Below, piece by piece: positions 17,640 to 25,969 of a DNA stretch of 64,000 nt. The notes beneath the pieces are model-generated. The model was given only the letters and a program-made list of their open reading frames with translations, did no database searches and was not told the DNA's origin. Source of the stretch: JAODBQ01 sp047602055 (GTDB lineage Bacteria; Actinomycetota; Acidimicrobiia; Acidimicrobiales; Ilumatobacteraceae); assembly GCA_047602055.1 (NCBI GenBank), contig JASGIG010000001.1, positions 1,302,001 through 1,366,000 of the forward strand. Reading direction: 5' to 3'. Position numbers and translations under genes: made by a program. How positions within the stretch are numbered: position 1 is the first letter of the stretch; every line of letters starts with the position of its first letter.

Positions 17640-18787
17640 ACCCCGTCCGGCCAACGGGGAGATGGCCAATCCATCCTCCGCGGCGAAGTCAGACGCAAAC
17701 CAGACCAAGGGTCAGGTTGTGCTCGGTGCCCGCAAGATCAGCGTGGAGCGACCGCGTGGCCGTTACGTCGACGGCGGCGAGGTCGAGCTGGACACGTGGG
17801 CGACGTTCGCCAGTGAGGATCTGTTGCGTCAGGTCGTTGTCGAGCGGATGCTCGCCGGTGTCGCCACGCGACGTCATGAGCTGGTCGCTGAACCGGTCGG
17901 CCAGGTTGGGACGGCGGTGTCGAAGTCGGCGGTGTCACGCCGCTTCGTCGCCGCGACGACCGCCGCAGTCGCCGAGCTGCTTGAAGCGGACCTGTCCGCG
18001 TTGGAGACAGCGGTGGTGATGATCGACGGGCTGAATATCGCCGGCGAGATGATCGTCGTCGCCCTGATCATCACCGCCGACGGGACGAAGGTGCCGGTCG
18101 GGTTGCGGCTGGGTGACACCGAGAACAAGGTCGTCGTCACCGATCTGCTCGCCGATCTCGTCGACCGAGGCCTGCGCTTCGAGCACGGGATCCTCGCCGT
18201 GTTGGACGGGTCGAAGGCGTTGCGCTCGGCGGTCGCCAAGGTGTTCGGCACCAAGGCGCTCGTGCAACGCTGCACCCTCCACAAGCGCAGGAACGTGACC
18301 GAGTACTTGCCCGTGGCTCGCCGTAAGGCGATGGACAAGCGGCTTGCCGGGATCTTCGCGAACGCCGACACCGACGCCGGGCTGCGTGACGCACGCCGGC
18401 TCGCCGCACAGTTGAAGAGCGATCACCCCGACGCGGCCGGGTCGCTGCTCGAAGGGCTCGAGGAGATGTTCACCGTCGCTCGACTCGGTGTCACCGGTGC
18501 GCTTCGGCGGTCGTTGACGAACACGAACTGCATCGAGTCGATGATCTCTACCGTCCGGGTCGTCACCGGCCGCGTGAAGCACTGGCGCGACGGCGACATG
18601 AAGAAACGCTGGATCGCGACCGGGATGATCGAAGCCCAACGCTCGTTCCGACGCGTCCGCGGCCACACCCAAATGACCAACCTCGTCGAGCTGATCGGCC
18701 ACACCATCAACCCCGTCACACCCGCCAACTACGATCAAGCCGTTGCCTGAGCAACAACCGGATCACCACCCCACTTCAACAACAAGC

Positions 18788-20306
18788 TGAGGCGTTTCTG
18801 ACTTTGCCGCGGAGAACGGGTTGGAAATGATCCAACTCATGGGGTCTCCTCGGGGTTCGGGTGGTTGTGCCGGCGGTGGTGTTCGAGCCGTTCTTGTCGG
18901 GCTCGTTGGAGGCCTTGCCGGCGGGCCTCACGGATGGCTTGTCCTCGGCCGTAGTGCTCGTCGTCGGGGGTGACGTAGCCGATCGCTTCGTGCAGTCTCA
19001 CGCTGTTGTACTCGATCCGCACACGGGCCAGCTCGACCTCGAGCACGACAGGATCGACGATGTCTTCGAGGTGGGGCCACTCGCCCTTGATGTGCCCGAA
19101 GAAGCTCTCGATCCAGGCCTGGTCCGTCGGGGTGTGGGGCCGCCCGCGATGCTGCGCGATGGCCAGCAGCGTCATGAACGCCCGGGTGTCGCGCGAGGCC
19201 ATCGGCGGGCCGTTGTCGGACACGGCGAGCAGGATCGGCCGGTTCGGGTTATCGACGGCCAGGTCGAGACGCGCGTCGGTGAGCAAGTCGAGCAGTCCTT
19301 CGGCCTCGACGGCGTGCTCGAAGATCACTTGCACTTGGGTGGCGGTCTCCTCGACAGACACGAGCGTGTCGATCCACCGTCGGCTGACCATGTCGACGAT
19401 CGCGAACACGACCCGCCTGGCGCGGCTGAAGTGGGTGGCGTCGTAGATCCAGATCCGGTTCGGTTCCCACACCAGCCACTCCGGCCACGGCTTCTTCTCG
19501 CTGCGGGTCCGCGGCGGCAGCTGAGGCACCACGAGCCCGTGAGCGGCCAGGACACGCCGGAACGTCGACGGGGCGACCCACACCAGACCCTCGTAGGAGC
19601 CGCGGTGGGCGAGCTTGCGGTGCGACCGGTCGATGGGCCCCCACCGCTCGACGATCTCCAGGATCGCGTCGATCTCGGCGGGCAGGATCCCATGCGCCGG
19701 ATGGCCTCCGGGCGCCCGGTCGGCGAGCGTGCCGACATCGCGGCGGCGGGCCCGCCAGCGGTGGACACGGTCGTCGGACACCTGCCACAACGAGCACACC
19801 CAGCTGTGGGCGAACCCGCCGGCGACAGCGTCGTCGACAGTCTTGAGGACCAGCTCCTTGACATCGGCGGGGACTCTCGCCGGGAGCGCGCCGGTCAGCC
19901 CCAACCGGACTTTCCCCGGATCACCGCCAACTCGATCGCTTGCGCCTTGATCGCCTCGGTCAACGCCGCGATCTCGGTCCGCGCCGCGTCGAGCTCCCAG
20001 TTCCGTTCCTTGACCGGCCGGCCAGGCTGGCGGGCCAGCGCAGCCAACGCCGCGTCCTTGACGGTGCGCCGGATCCCGATCACGGTCGACACGTCGACCT
20101 GCCACTTGCGCGCCGCGTCGGCCTGGGAGATCTCGCCCGCGGTCACCTGCAAGAAGATCTCCCACTTCGTCTCCGCCGACAACCTCTTCGGCTGCCTCCG
20201 CGTCCTCGCCTCGGTCATCAACTGCTCCTCTCAACGTGATCGAGGAGACAACCAGCCTTGGGTCATTTCGCGATCCATCCTCCGCGGCGAAGTCAGACGC
20301 AAACCA
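18788..20306 (-). mobile_element. IS3-like element 'A', copy 2 (uninterrupted)
   Basis: 1519 bp, apparently identical to copy 1. Left flank is the right end of the IS256-type element; right flank is the truncated second IS256-type transposase. Flanking tetranucleotides AAGC and GAGC do not match fully, so the junction probably arose by deletion or recombination rather than simple insertion. Confidence 0.88.
18837..20221 (-). CDS. IS3-like transposase OrfAB, copy 2, with programmed -1 frameshift signal
   Basis: Same organisation and apparently the same sequence as copy 1: OrfA 20221 to 19895, OrfB to 18837, GGGAAAG slippery heptamer at 19910-19916 (as CTTTCCC on the plus strand). OrfB has the DDE core motifs YDATHF, SDNGPP and ESFFGHIKGEWP. 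Read-through from the neighbouring truncated IS256-type transposase enters this gene's upstream region in frame with OrfB, giving a long chimeric reading frame of no likely meaning. Confidence 0.85.
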
Positions 20307-21191
20307 GAGCTGGGCGCGGGCGGTGTCGGCGTCGGGTTGGGCGAACACGGTGCGGATCAACGCGGCGATCATCTGGCGCTGGCGGCGTTGGGCGACGGCG
20401 AGCAGGTTGCGCATCGCGTGGACGCGGCAGCGTTGCCACGTTGCGTCTTGCAGGCAGCGGCGGATCGCCTTGACGAGCCCGGCGTGGGCGTCGGAGATCA
20501 CGAGCTTGACGCCGGCCAGCCCGCGGTCGGTCAGCGAGGTGAGGAACTCGCGCCAGAACACCTCGTTCTCCGAGTCGCCGACGTCGACACCGAGGACCTC
20601 GCGGCGCCCGTCGGCCCTGAGGCCGGTGGCGATCACGACCGCCTTGGACACGACGTGGCGGTGTTCGCGGACGTGGACGTAGGTGGCGTCGAGCCAGACG
20701 TAGACGAACGGCTGGTGATCGAGCCGGCGGGTTCTGAGCACGTTGACGTCGGCGTCGATCCCGGCGCAGATCCGCGACACCGTCGACTTCGACACCCCGC
20801 TGTCACAACCCAGCGCACGCACGAGGTCGTCGACCTTCCTCGTCGAGGTGCCAGTGATGTACGCGGTCATGATCACCGCCCACAAGGCACGGTCGATGCG
20901 CCGGCGCGGCTCGAGCAGTTCGGGGAAGAAGCTGCCGGTGCGCAGCTTCGGGATCCCGACCTCGACATCGCCCGCTGGGGTCGACACCAGCTTCGGGCGA
21001 TGACCGTTGCGCAACGCCGTGCGCTCCGGTGTGTGCTCGCCGGGGGCGGCGCCGATCGTCGCAGTCAGCTCGGCTTCGATCAACTCCTGGATCGCCGCGG
21101 CGAGGATGTCGCGCAACGACGTCGACAACGTCGCGTCACTGCCGGTCAGCCGCGCGGCAAGGTCAGACAGGGCAAACTCGTGGGTGGTCAT
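20307..21191 (-). pseudogene. second IS256-family transposase, C-terminally truncated
   Basis: About 295 aa survive of an expected 400 or so. The mutator-type core includes VYVWLDATYVHVREHRH, LGVDVGDSENEVFWREFL and LVISDAHAGLVKAIRRCLQD (two of the catalytic aspartates). The last part with the catalytic glutamate has been replaced by IS A copy 2. It differs clearly from the IS256-type element at 14578. Beside its start, GGTCATCGTGCG and its inverted copy CGCACGATGACC (21228-21239) suggest the element's left terminus. Confidence 0.88.
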
Positions 21192-21192
21192 C

Positions 21193-22680
21193 GTGCGTCC
21201 TTCTCGGTTGCTTGGTCGCTTTCGAGAATCGCACGATGACCACCATCACCCCGAGGATGCTGGCCGCCGCCTACACCACGAGACGGGACTCACTCCAGGT
21301 CTCTTCAATCCTCCGCCTGGGTGGCCACGCCCACCGGCCGGCTGGAAGCCTCCGCCCGGGTGGAGCCCTGACCCGAACTGGCCGCCGACGCCCGAGGGAT
21401 GGGAACTCTGGGTCACCGAGACGGATCCAAGCCCGCCCGATGGCATCCACAACGACGGTGCGCGACTCGTCGATGGAACGCCGCCAACGGGCGCTGTCGC
21501 CACGACTCCACTTCCTCCACCACCGACCGCAGCGCCGCCAGGGCACGAGTTGGCGCGACTACACGCGGAGATCGAGATGCTCCAGGCCGAGGTCGCTCGG
21601 CTCAAGGCCGCCAGGAGTAGCGCCACCGTGATCGATCTCGACGACGAGCGCGTGCTCCAAGAGGTTGGGATCTACCGATACCACCATCCGCTCGAGAACT
21701 CCGAGGCGTTCCGCGATCGTCTCCACGACGTTCAGGAGCGCCTCAAACAGCTGATCCTCAGCGGTCAAGCCATCCTGGCGTCGGACATGTTCACGTTCAA
21801 CAACTCCCTCGCCAAGGGCCGCAAGATGACCGCGGACTTCTCCAAGCTCATGCTTCGCGCCTACAACGCGGAGGCCGACAACTGCGTCCGATCCCTACGG
21901 GCGGGCAACGTTGTAACGGCTGAACGGCGCCTCGACGCGTCGATGACCAGCATCGCCCGCCTAGGGTCGATGATGGAGATGCGGGTCAACCCCGACTTCT
22001 ACGCGCTACGCATCGAAGAACTCCATCTGACTAGCGACTTCGCGATGAAGGTGCAAGAGGAGCGCGAGGCAGCCCGGGAAGAACGCGACCGGCTGAGAGA
22101 GGAACGCAAAGTCGAGCAAGAGCTTGCTGCGGAACGCGAACGCCTAGCAAAGGAACGACAGCACTACCAGAACGCTCTCCGAGCGCTACAAACAAGCGGA
22201 GACGAATCAGGGGCATCCGAACTCGCCGCGAAGCTCGAGGAGCTCGACGGGGCCATCGCACAGAACGACTACCGCACCGCCAACATCCGTGCCGGCTACG
22301 TCTACGTCATCAGCAACGTCGGAGCATTCGGACGCAACATGGTGAAAATCGGCATGACGCGACGACTCGAGCCACTCGATCGCGTCCGCGAGCTCGGCGA
22401 CGCCTCCGTCCCATTCCCGTTCGACGTCCACGCGATCTACTTCTCCGACGACGCCGTAACCCTCGAGAACGAACTCCACCACCTCTTCGCAGAACGCCGA
22501 GTCAACCGCGTCAACGAACGACGCGAATTCTTCTTCGCGACTGCCGCAGAGGTTCGCGAAGCACTCGCATCCAAGGTCGGAAACCTCCTCGAGTTCACCG
22601 AGGAGCCAGAATCGACCCAGTACCTGCAAAGCAAGGCCGGTTGGCCCAGCCAAGAGCCAACCATCCCGCCGCCTGCATAG
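21193..22680 (+). CDS. DUF4041-type coiled-coil protein with C-terminal T5orf172/GIY-YIG domain
   Basis: Up to 495 aa. The N-terminus is Pro/Trp-rich (FNPPPGWPRPPAGWKPPPGW and WPPTPEGWELWV), then a first coiled coil (LARLHAEIEMLQAEVARLK), the DUF4041-like region (about 22 kDa, VGIYRYHHPLENSEAF onward), a long charged coiled coil, and a T5orf172/MUG113 domain of the GIY-YIG superfamily (YVYVISN, MVKIGMTRRLEPLDRVREL, TLENELHHLF). Such proteins occur on phages and mobile elements; the function is not established. The start is uncertain: the first recognisable residues are at 21304, and upstream in-frame starts (GTG 21193, TTG 21208) lie in the end of the truncated IS256-type element, so the original start may be lost. 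Lower GC than its neighbours. Confidence 0.75.
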   Translation: MRPSRLLGRFRESHDDHHHPEDAGRRLHHETGLTPGLFNPPPGWPRPPAGWKPPPGWSPDPNWPPTPEGWELWVTETDPSPPDGIHNDGARLVDGTPPTGAVATTPLPPPPTAAPPGHELARLHAEIEMLQAEVARLKAARSSATVIDLDDERVLQEVGIYRYHHPLENSEAFRDRLHDVQERLKQLILSGQAILASDMFTFNNSLAKGRKMTADFSKLMLRAYNAEADNCVRSLRAGNVVTAERRLDASMTSIARLGSMMEMRVNPDFYALRIEELHLTSDFAMKVQEEREAAREERDRLREERKVEQELAAERERLAKERQHYQNALRALQTSGDESGASELAAKLEELDGAIAQNDYRTANIRAGYVYVISNVGAFGRNMVKIGMTRRLEPLDRVRELGDASVPFPFDVHAIYFSDDAVTLENELHHLFAERRVNRVNERREFFFATAAEVREALASKVGNLLEFTEEPESTQYLQSKAGWPSQEPTIPPPA

Positions 22681-22748
22681 ACCGCGGTCGACGTACTGAG
22701 TGGCCATCTCCCCGTTGGCCGGACGGGGTTTATGCTGCTTGATTATAC

Positions 22749-24154
22749 GGCGCTTCGGATCTGAGGGTGGGGTCGGGGTGATCTGAGCATCCCGGGCGCG
22801 GCACAGGGGCTCTGCGATTCTCAGCGGTGTTCTACGTCGTCGAGTCTCGGGGAGCCCCTGTTGGAGACGGATCCTACGCGCATGTGCGCGCTGCTGGTTG
22901 GCCTGTCCGACGTTCGCGTGGTGGGCGTCGGCGATTGGCCACGGTGGCTGCGGATCACGATCGAGTCGACGACTGGAAGGCCGTGTTGCGCGGCGTGCGG
23001 GACATCGGCACACGGTCATGGGCGGCGCGAGGTGACGCTGGTCGATCTCCCGGTGTTCGGGCGCCCGACGCGGCTGGCGTGGTCCAAGCGACGATGGCGA
23101 TGCCCGTCGTGTCGGCGGTCGTGGACCGAGTGTGACCCGACCATCGGATCGTCTCGTTGTGCGCTGACCGCCAGGGCTGGGCGGTGGGCGACGGTGCAGG
23201 TCGGCCGGCACGGTCGCAGCGTCGCTGATGTCGCCGTCGAGCTGGGCTGTGACTGGCACACGGTGATGGACGCCGTCACCGCGTGGGGACGGCCGCTGAT
23301 CGACGACCCCAACCGGTTCGGCCCGGTCGACGCCGTCGGGTTGGACGAGACCCTGTGCGTGCGGGTGGGCCGCTACCGAACCCAGGTGTGGTCGACCCAG
23401 ATCGTCGACGTGCGCCGCGGTCAGCTCCTCGACGTGATCGCCGGACGCCGTTCCGGCCCGGCCTGCGCCTGGTTCGCCGCCCGCCCGCCGGGATGGTGCG
23501 GGCGGATCCGCTGGGCGACACTGGACCTGTCAGCCGCGTACCGCACCGTGTTCGACACGATGCTGCCCGACGCGGTCCAAGTCGCCGACCCGTATCACGT
23601 GATCGCCCTCGCCAATCGGGTGGTGGACGAGACCCGCCGGCGGGTGCAGAACGAGACCCTCGGGCATCGCGGGCGCAAGCCCGATCCGCTCTACCGGATC
23701 CGACGGCGGCTGATCACCGGCAGCGAACGTCTCACCGAGGACGGACACGAGCGGTTGTTGGAGCTCCTCGCTGACGGTGACCCGGACCTGCACGTGTTCG
23801 CCGCCTGGACGGCCAAGGAACTCGTCCGACGGGTCTACACCCAACCCGACACGACTGCGGCGAGGGCGTGGATCGAGCAGCTCGTCGTCGACTTCGCCGA
23901 GCGTTGGATGCCCGACGAGGTCCGTCGGCTCGGCCGGACGCTGCGGGTGTGGATCGACCAGATCGTCGCGTGGCACGACGCCCGAGTGAGCAACGGGCCG
24001 ACCGAGGCGATCAACAACCTGATCAAGCGCGTCAAGCGAGTCGCCTTCGGGTTCCGTCGCTTCGACCACTACCGCACCCGCGCCCTGCTCTACGCCAGCA
24101 AACCCAACTGGGCGCTACTCAACACCCTCACCCCACCCTGAAATCCGAAGAGCC
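22749..24154 (+). mobile_element. ISL3-family insertion sequence
   Basis: 1406 bp with inverted repeats (GGCGCTTCGGATCTGAGGG against GGCTCTTCGGATTTCAGGG) and a perfect 8-bp target duplication GATTATAC at 22741-22748 and 24155-24162. Eight-base duplications and GGCTCTTC ends are the ISL3 hallmark. It is inserted in the last codons of orfB of IS B copy 2, so it is among the youngest insertions here. Confidence 0.95.
22861..24141 (+). CDS. ISL3-family transposase
   Basis: 426 aa from the TTG at 22861, or 419 aa from the ATG at 22882. An N-terminal zinc-finger-like region has CxxC pairs (RPCCAACG and WRCPSCRRSW), then an HTH and the DDE_Tnp_ISL3 domain: VDAVGLDETLCVRVGRY, IRWATLDLSAAYRTVF, ADPYHVIALANRVVDETRRR and VSNGPTEAINNLIKRVKRVA. 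The length and residues look complete, so the element may be active. Confidence 0.93.
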   Translation: METDPTRMCALLVGLSDVRVVGVGDWPRWLRITIESTTGRPCCAACGTSAHGHGRREVTLVDLPVFGRPTRLAWSKRRWRCPSCRRSWTECDPTIGSSRCALTARAGRWATVQVGRHGRSVADVAVELGCDWHTVMDAVTAWGRPLIDDPNRFGPVDAVGLDETLCVRVGRYRTQVWSTQIVDVRRGQLLDVIAGRRSGPACAWFAARPPGWCGRIRWATLDLSAAYRTVFDTMLPDAVQVADPYHVIALANRVVDETRRRVQNETLGHRGRKPDPLYRIRRRLITGSERLTEDGHERLLELLADGDPDLHVFAAWTAKELVRRVYTQPDTTAARAWIEQLVVDFAERWMPDEVRRLGRTLRVWIDQIVAWHDARVSNGPTEAINNLIKRVKRVAFGFRRFDHYRTRALLYASKPNWALLNTLTPP

Positions 24155-25021
24155 GATTATACTGTGTTTCCCACTCGATTGGTGGGATATAGCCGAGACT
24201 TCCGTGAAGTCTTTTCGTGTTATACCAGTTGATCCAGCGGAAGATCGTTCTGCGGGCGTCGGCGCGGGTCGCGAACACTCGTCCTTGGACGCATTCACGT
24301 TTCAGCGATTCCCAGAATGACTCGGCGACGGCGTTGTCCCAGCACACCCCGGTCCGTCCGACCGAGGGGCGCAGCCTGTTGTCGGCGCAGAACGAGAGGT
24401 AGTCGTTCGACGTGTACTGCGACCCACGATCCGCGTGCGCGATCACCCCGCTCACGCCGCCTCTGGCAGCGACGGCCATCGACAGGGCGTCGGTGACGAG
24501 CTCGGTGCGCATGTGGTCGGCCATCGAGTAGCCGACCAGCCGCCGGCTGCCCAGATCGAGGACCGACGCCAGGTAGAGCCAGCCCTCGCCGGTGGCGATG
24601 TAGGTGATGTCCTGGCACCACGCCCGGTCCGGGGCGCCGGGCGCGAAGCCGCGCTCGACGAGGTCCGGGATCACGTAGCCGTCCGGCCCGGGAACGTGGT
24701 CTGGCAGCGTCGCCGCCGGAACCTGCCCGCCATCCCATGGCGGCGCATCAGCCGACGCACCCGCTTGTGGTTGACCGCGAGACCGGCGCGGCGCAGCTCG
24801 CGCAGCATCCGCGGGACGCCGTAGTTGCCGTCGGAGGCGTCGAAGATCTCGGCCATCAACGAGACGAGCTCGGCCTCGGCGACCTGACGGTCCGTCGGTG
24901 CGCCAGCCTCACGTGTGCGCCAGTCGTAGAACCCCGACGTGGACACGCCAGCCGCCTCGCACGCCGCGGTGACCGGGAACCCGGCTGCCTTCTGGTCGTC
25001 GACGCAGCGATAGCGAGTCAC
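24155..25021 (-). pseudogene. IS3-family transposase OrfB (copy 2), frameshifted and 3'-disrupted
   Basis: Same protein as OrfB at 16761. One C is missing from the run that reads GGGCCCGGACGG in copy 1 and GGGCCGGACGG here (about 24690), breaking the frame after about 115 residues. The last four codons are replaced by ISL3 sequence. The two readable pieces are 25021-24671 and 24674 downward. Confidence 0.92.
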
Positions 25022-25326
25022 AGCATCAACTCCTTCACCCAGAAGGCCATCGATCGTTTGAGCAGATCACGCTCCATCCGCAACTGCGTGACCTCACCGC
25101 GCAACTCCGCCAACTCGACGCGTTCGTCGGCGTTCAACTCGGTCCCCTGGGCGCGTTCACGGCGCGCCTTCGCGACCCAGTTCCCCAACGTGCCCTCGTT
25201 CACCAAGAGCGAACGAGCAACATCCGCGATCGAACGCTGCTCATCGAGCACCATCGCAACCGCGTCCCGCTGGAACTCAGGCGGATACTTCGCCGGACGA
25301 CCCGGCGACCGCTTCTTGTTGGACAT
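25018..25326 (-). CDS. IS3-family transposase OrfA (copy 2)
   Basis: 102 aa, identical in sequence to OrfA of copy 1 (HTH plus ELRGEVTQLRMERDLLK coiled coil). Its ATG is behind the same AGGAGG. With orfB broken, it could at most make a regulatory OrfA product. Confidence 0.9.
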   Translation of the reverse strand: MSNKKRSPGRPAKYPPEFQRDAVAMVLDEQRSIADVARSLLVNEGTLGNWVAKARRERAQGTELNADERVELAELRGEVTQLRMERDLLKRSMAFWVKELML

Positions 25327-25371
25327 GGACTTCCTCCTATACGAGGTGTCCGCCCAACGGGGGGATGGTCA

Positions 25372-25529
25372 CTCGCGAGCGTGGCACGTCGGGCAGGACG
25401 GGCAGTGGCCGTGACTACGACATCGCCTCGCTTCGGGTCTGGGCCGCGAAGCAGAGGATTGAACTGCCGTCTCGTGGACGTATCCCCGGCGCAGTCGTCG
25501 AGCAATACAAAGCGGCCGGCGGGCGCTGA
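25372..25529 (+). pseudogene. Lsr2-family nucleoid protein, C-terminal DNA-binding domain only
   Basis: The 51 codons before the TGA at 25527 read RERGTSGRTGSGRDYDIASL, then RVWAAKQRIELPSRGRI, then PGAVVEQYKAAGGR. This is the Lsr2 C-terminal domain: the RDYD lead-in, the helix ending W-A, and the R-G-R minor-groove motif. Lsr2 is the actinobacterial xenogeneic silencer that binds AT-rich foreign DNA. The N-terminal dimerisation half and any start codon are cut off by the end of IS B copy 2. The gene was probably cargo of the element; it cannot be expressed as a whole protein now. Confidence 0.8.
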
Positions 25530-25969
25530 CGAGACCGAGGGCTCGCTGTCTTCGCCGCACTCAACGGACCGGGTCTTCGGAGCCGACTCGAACGTCGGCG
25601 GCCACGGGCTCGCCGTCTGCGAATCGTCTCTGGCGGGCAGGCCCTCGATGGCGGACGACGCTCGGGCGCCGTCGTGGCTGCGTTCAACAGCGCCGCCGAC
25701 GGCGCGTCTGTGGGCTAGGACTCTCGCTACCTCGGCGCTGACAGGCTGAGCCCTTGTGCGTCTTCATCCGCCCATCACGGTGTTCCGGCTTGTTGTGGAC
25801 CGACTCTCCTGCAACCAATTGGCATGTGACCTGGACGTCTCCGCTGCGCGTTCGGTAGCGGCCAACCGTGGCTCTCCGATGAGCCACCGCCGGTGTGCGT
25901 GCCTCGCGGTGAGGAAGTGATCGCCGAGCCGTTCTCGGATGACTGGCGGTTTGGTCGGGTCAGCCACGC
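25530..25969. other. no convincing gene; decayed element DNA
   Basis: Both strands show only short readings without recognisable domains. GC at third positions does not follow the coding pattern of the neighbours. It holds one small open frame on the minus strand, listed separately. Confidence 0.5.
25764..25967 (-). CDS. small open reading frame after the integrase gene, doubtful
   Basis: 67 codons from a GTG (product begins ADPTKPPVIRERLGDHFLTA) starting three bases past the integrase stop. It has charged, helix-rich composition but no domain I recognise. Excisionase-size proteins are often next to integrases, but no winged-helix or MerR-type motif is visible. Coding status uncertain. Confidence 0.25.
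   Translation of the reverse strand: MADPTKPPVIRERLGDHFLTARHAHRRWLIGEPRLAATERAAETSRSHANWLQESRSTTSRNTVMGG

Larger units (their letters stand above)
16411..17668 (+). mobile_element. IS3-family element 'B', copy 1 (intact)
   Basis: 1258 bp with terminal inverted repeats (TGACCATCCCCCCGTTGG against TGGCCATCTCCCCGTTGG) and a 4-bp duplication ATCC at 16407-16410 and 17669-17672. It is inserted in copy 1 of IS A close to that element's right end. Two overlapping transposase genes are undamaged. Confidence 0.9.
14922..17702 (-). mobile_element. IS3-like element 'A', copy 1, itself interrupted
   Basis: Ends are TG...CA with about 26-bp imperfect inverted repeats (TGAGGCGTTTCTGACTTTGC against TGGTTTGCGTCTGACTTCGC) and a 4-bp target duplication GACC. 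Without the nested element at 16411-17668 and its ATCC duplication, its length is 1519 bp, exactly that of copy 2 at 18788-20306. It sits inside the IS256-type transposase gene. Confidence 0.85.
14673..18750 (+). pseudogene. IS256-family transposase split by IS insertion
   Basis: The two halves are 14673-14921 (GTG start behind AAGGAGGAGGG; product begins SKKVPVVKITTPQAAGELAG) and 17707-18750. Joined, they give 430 aa, the normal length. The duplicated GACC at 14918-14921 and 17703-17706 marks the insertion, and removing one copy restores the frame as ...NWHGTTKGQVVLGA. The second half carries mutator-type features such as VVMIDGLNIAGEMIVVALII and TNCIESMISTVRVV. A reading frame that runs from the nested IS into the second half starts at 17485 but is only a chimera. 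Confidence 0.85.
14578..18783 (+). mobile_element. IS256-type element, interrupted by a nested IS
   Basis: Terminal inverted repeats are seen at 14578-14600 and 18760-18783 (shared GTTGAAGTG-GGTGGTGATCC). Removing the insert at 14922-17706 leaves about 1.4 kb with one long transposase gene. The left end is only 35 bases from the presumed att site. The right end is met after four bases by another IS, and no target duplication survives. Confidence 0.8.
22701..25371 (-). mobile_element. IS3-family element 'B', copy 2, interrupted by ISL3 and frameshifted
   Basis: Same terminal repeats as copy 1. Without the ISL3 insertion and its 8-bp duplication the length is 1257 bp, one base less than copy 1, matching the single C missing from orfB. 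Flanks (TGAG and CTCG) show no target duplication, so DNA between the flanks has probably been deleted. Its outer end cuts the Lsr2 gene. Confidence 0.9.

Noticed and set aside
17485..18750. A 421-codon frame running from IS3 orfB sequence into the IS256-type transposase
   Set aside because: It crosses two IS boundaries and both target duplications; it is a chimera of nested elements, not a gene.
18837..21191. A 784-codon frame joining the truncated IS256-type transposase to IS3-like OrfB
   Set aside because: The join lies exactly at the IS A terminus; accidental frame continuity through the IS end explains it.
22037..23259. Minus-strand frames through the DUF4041 gene and ISL3 left end
   Set aside because: They run antisense to clear coding sequence and across the ISL3 boundary.
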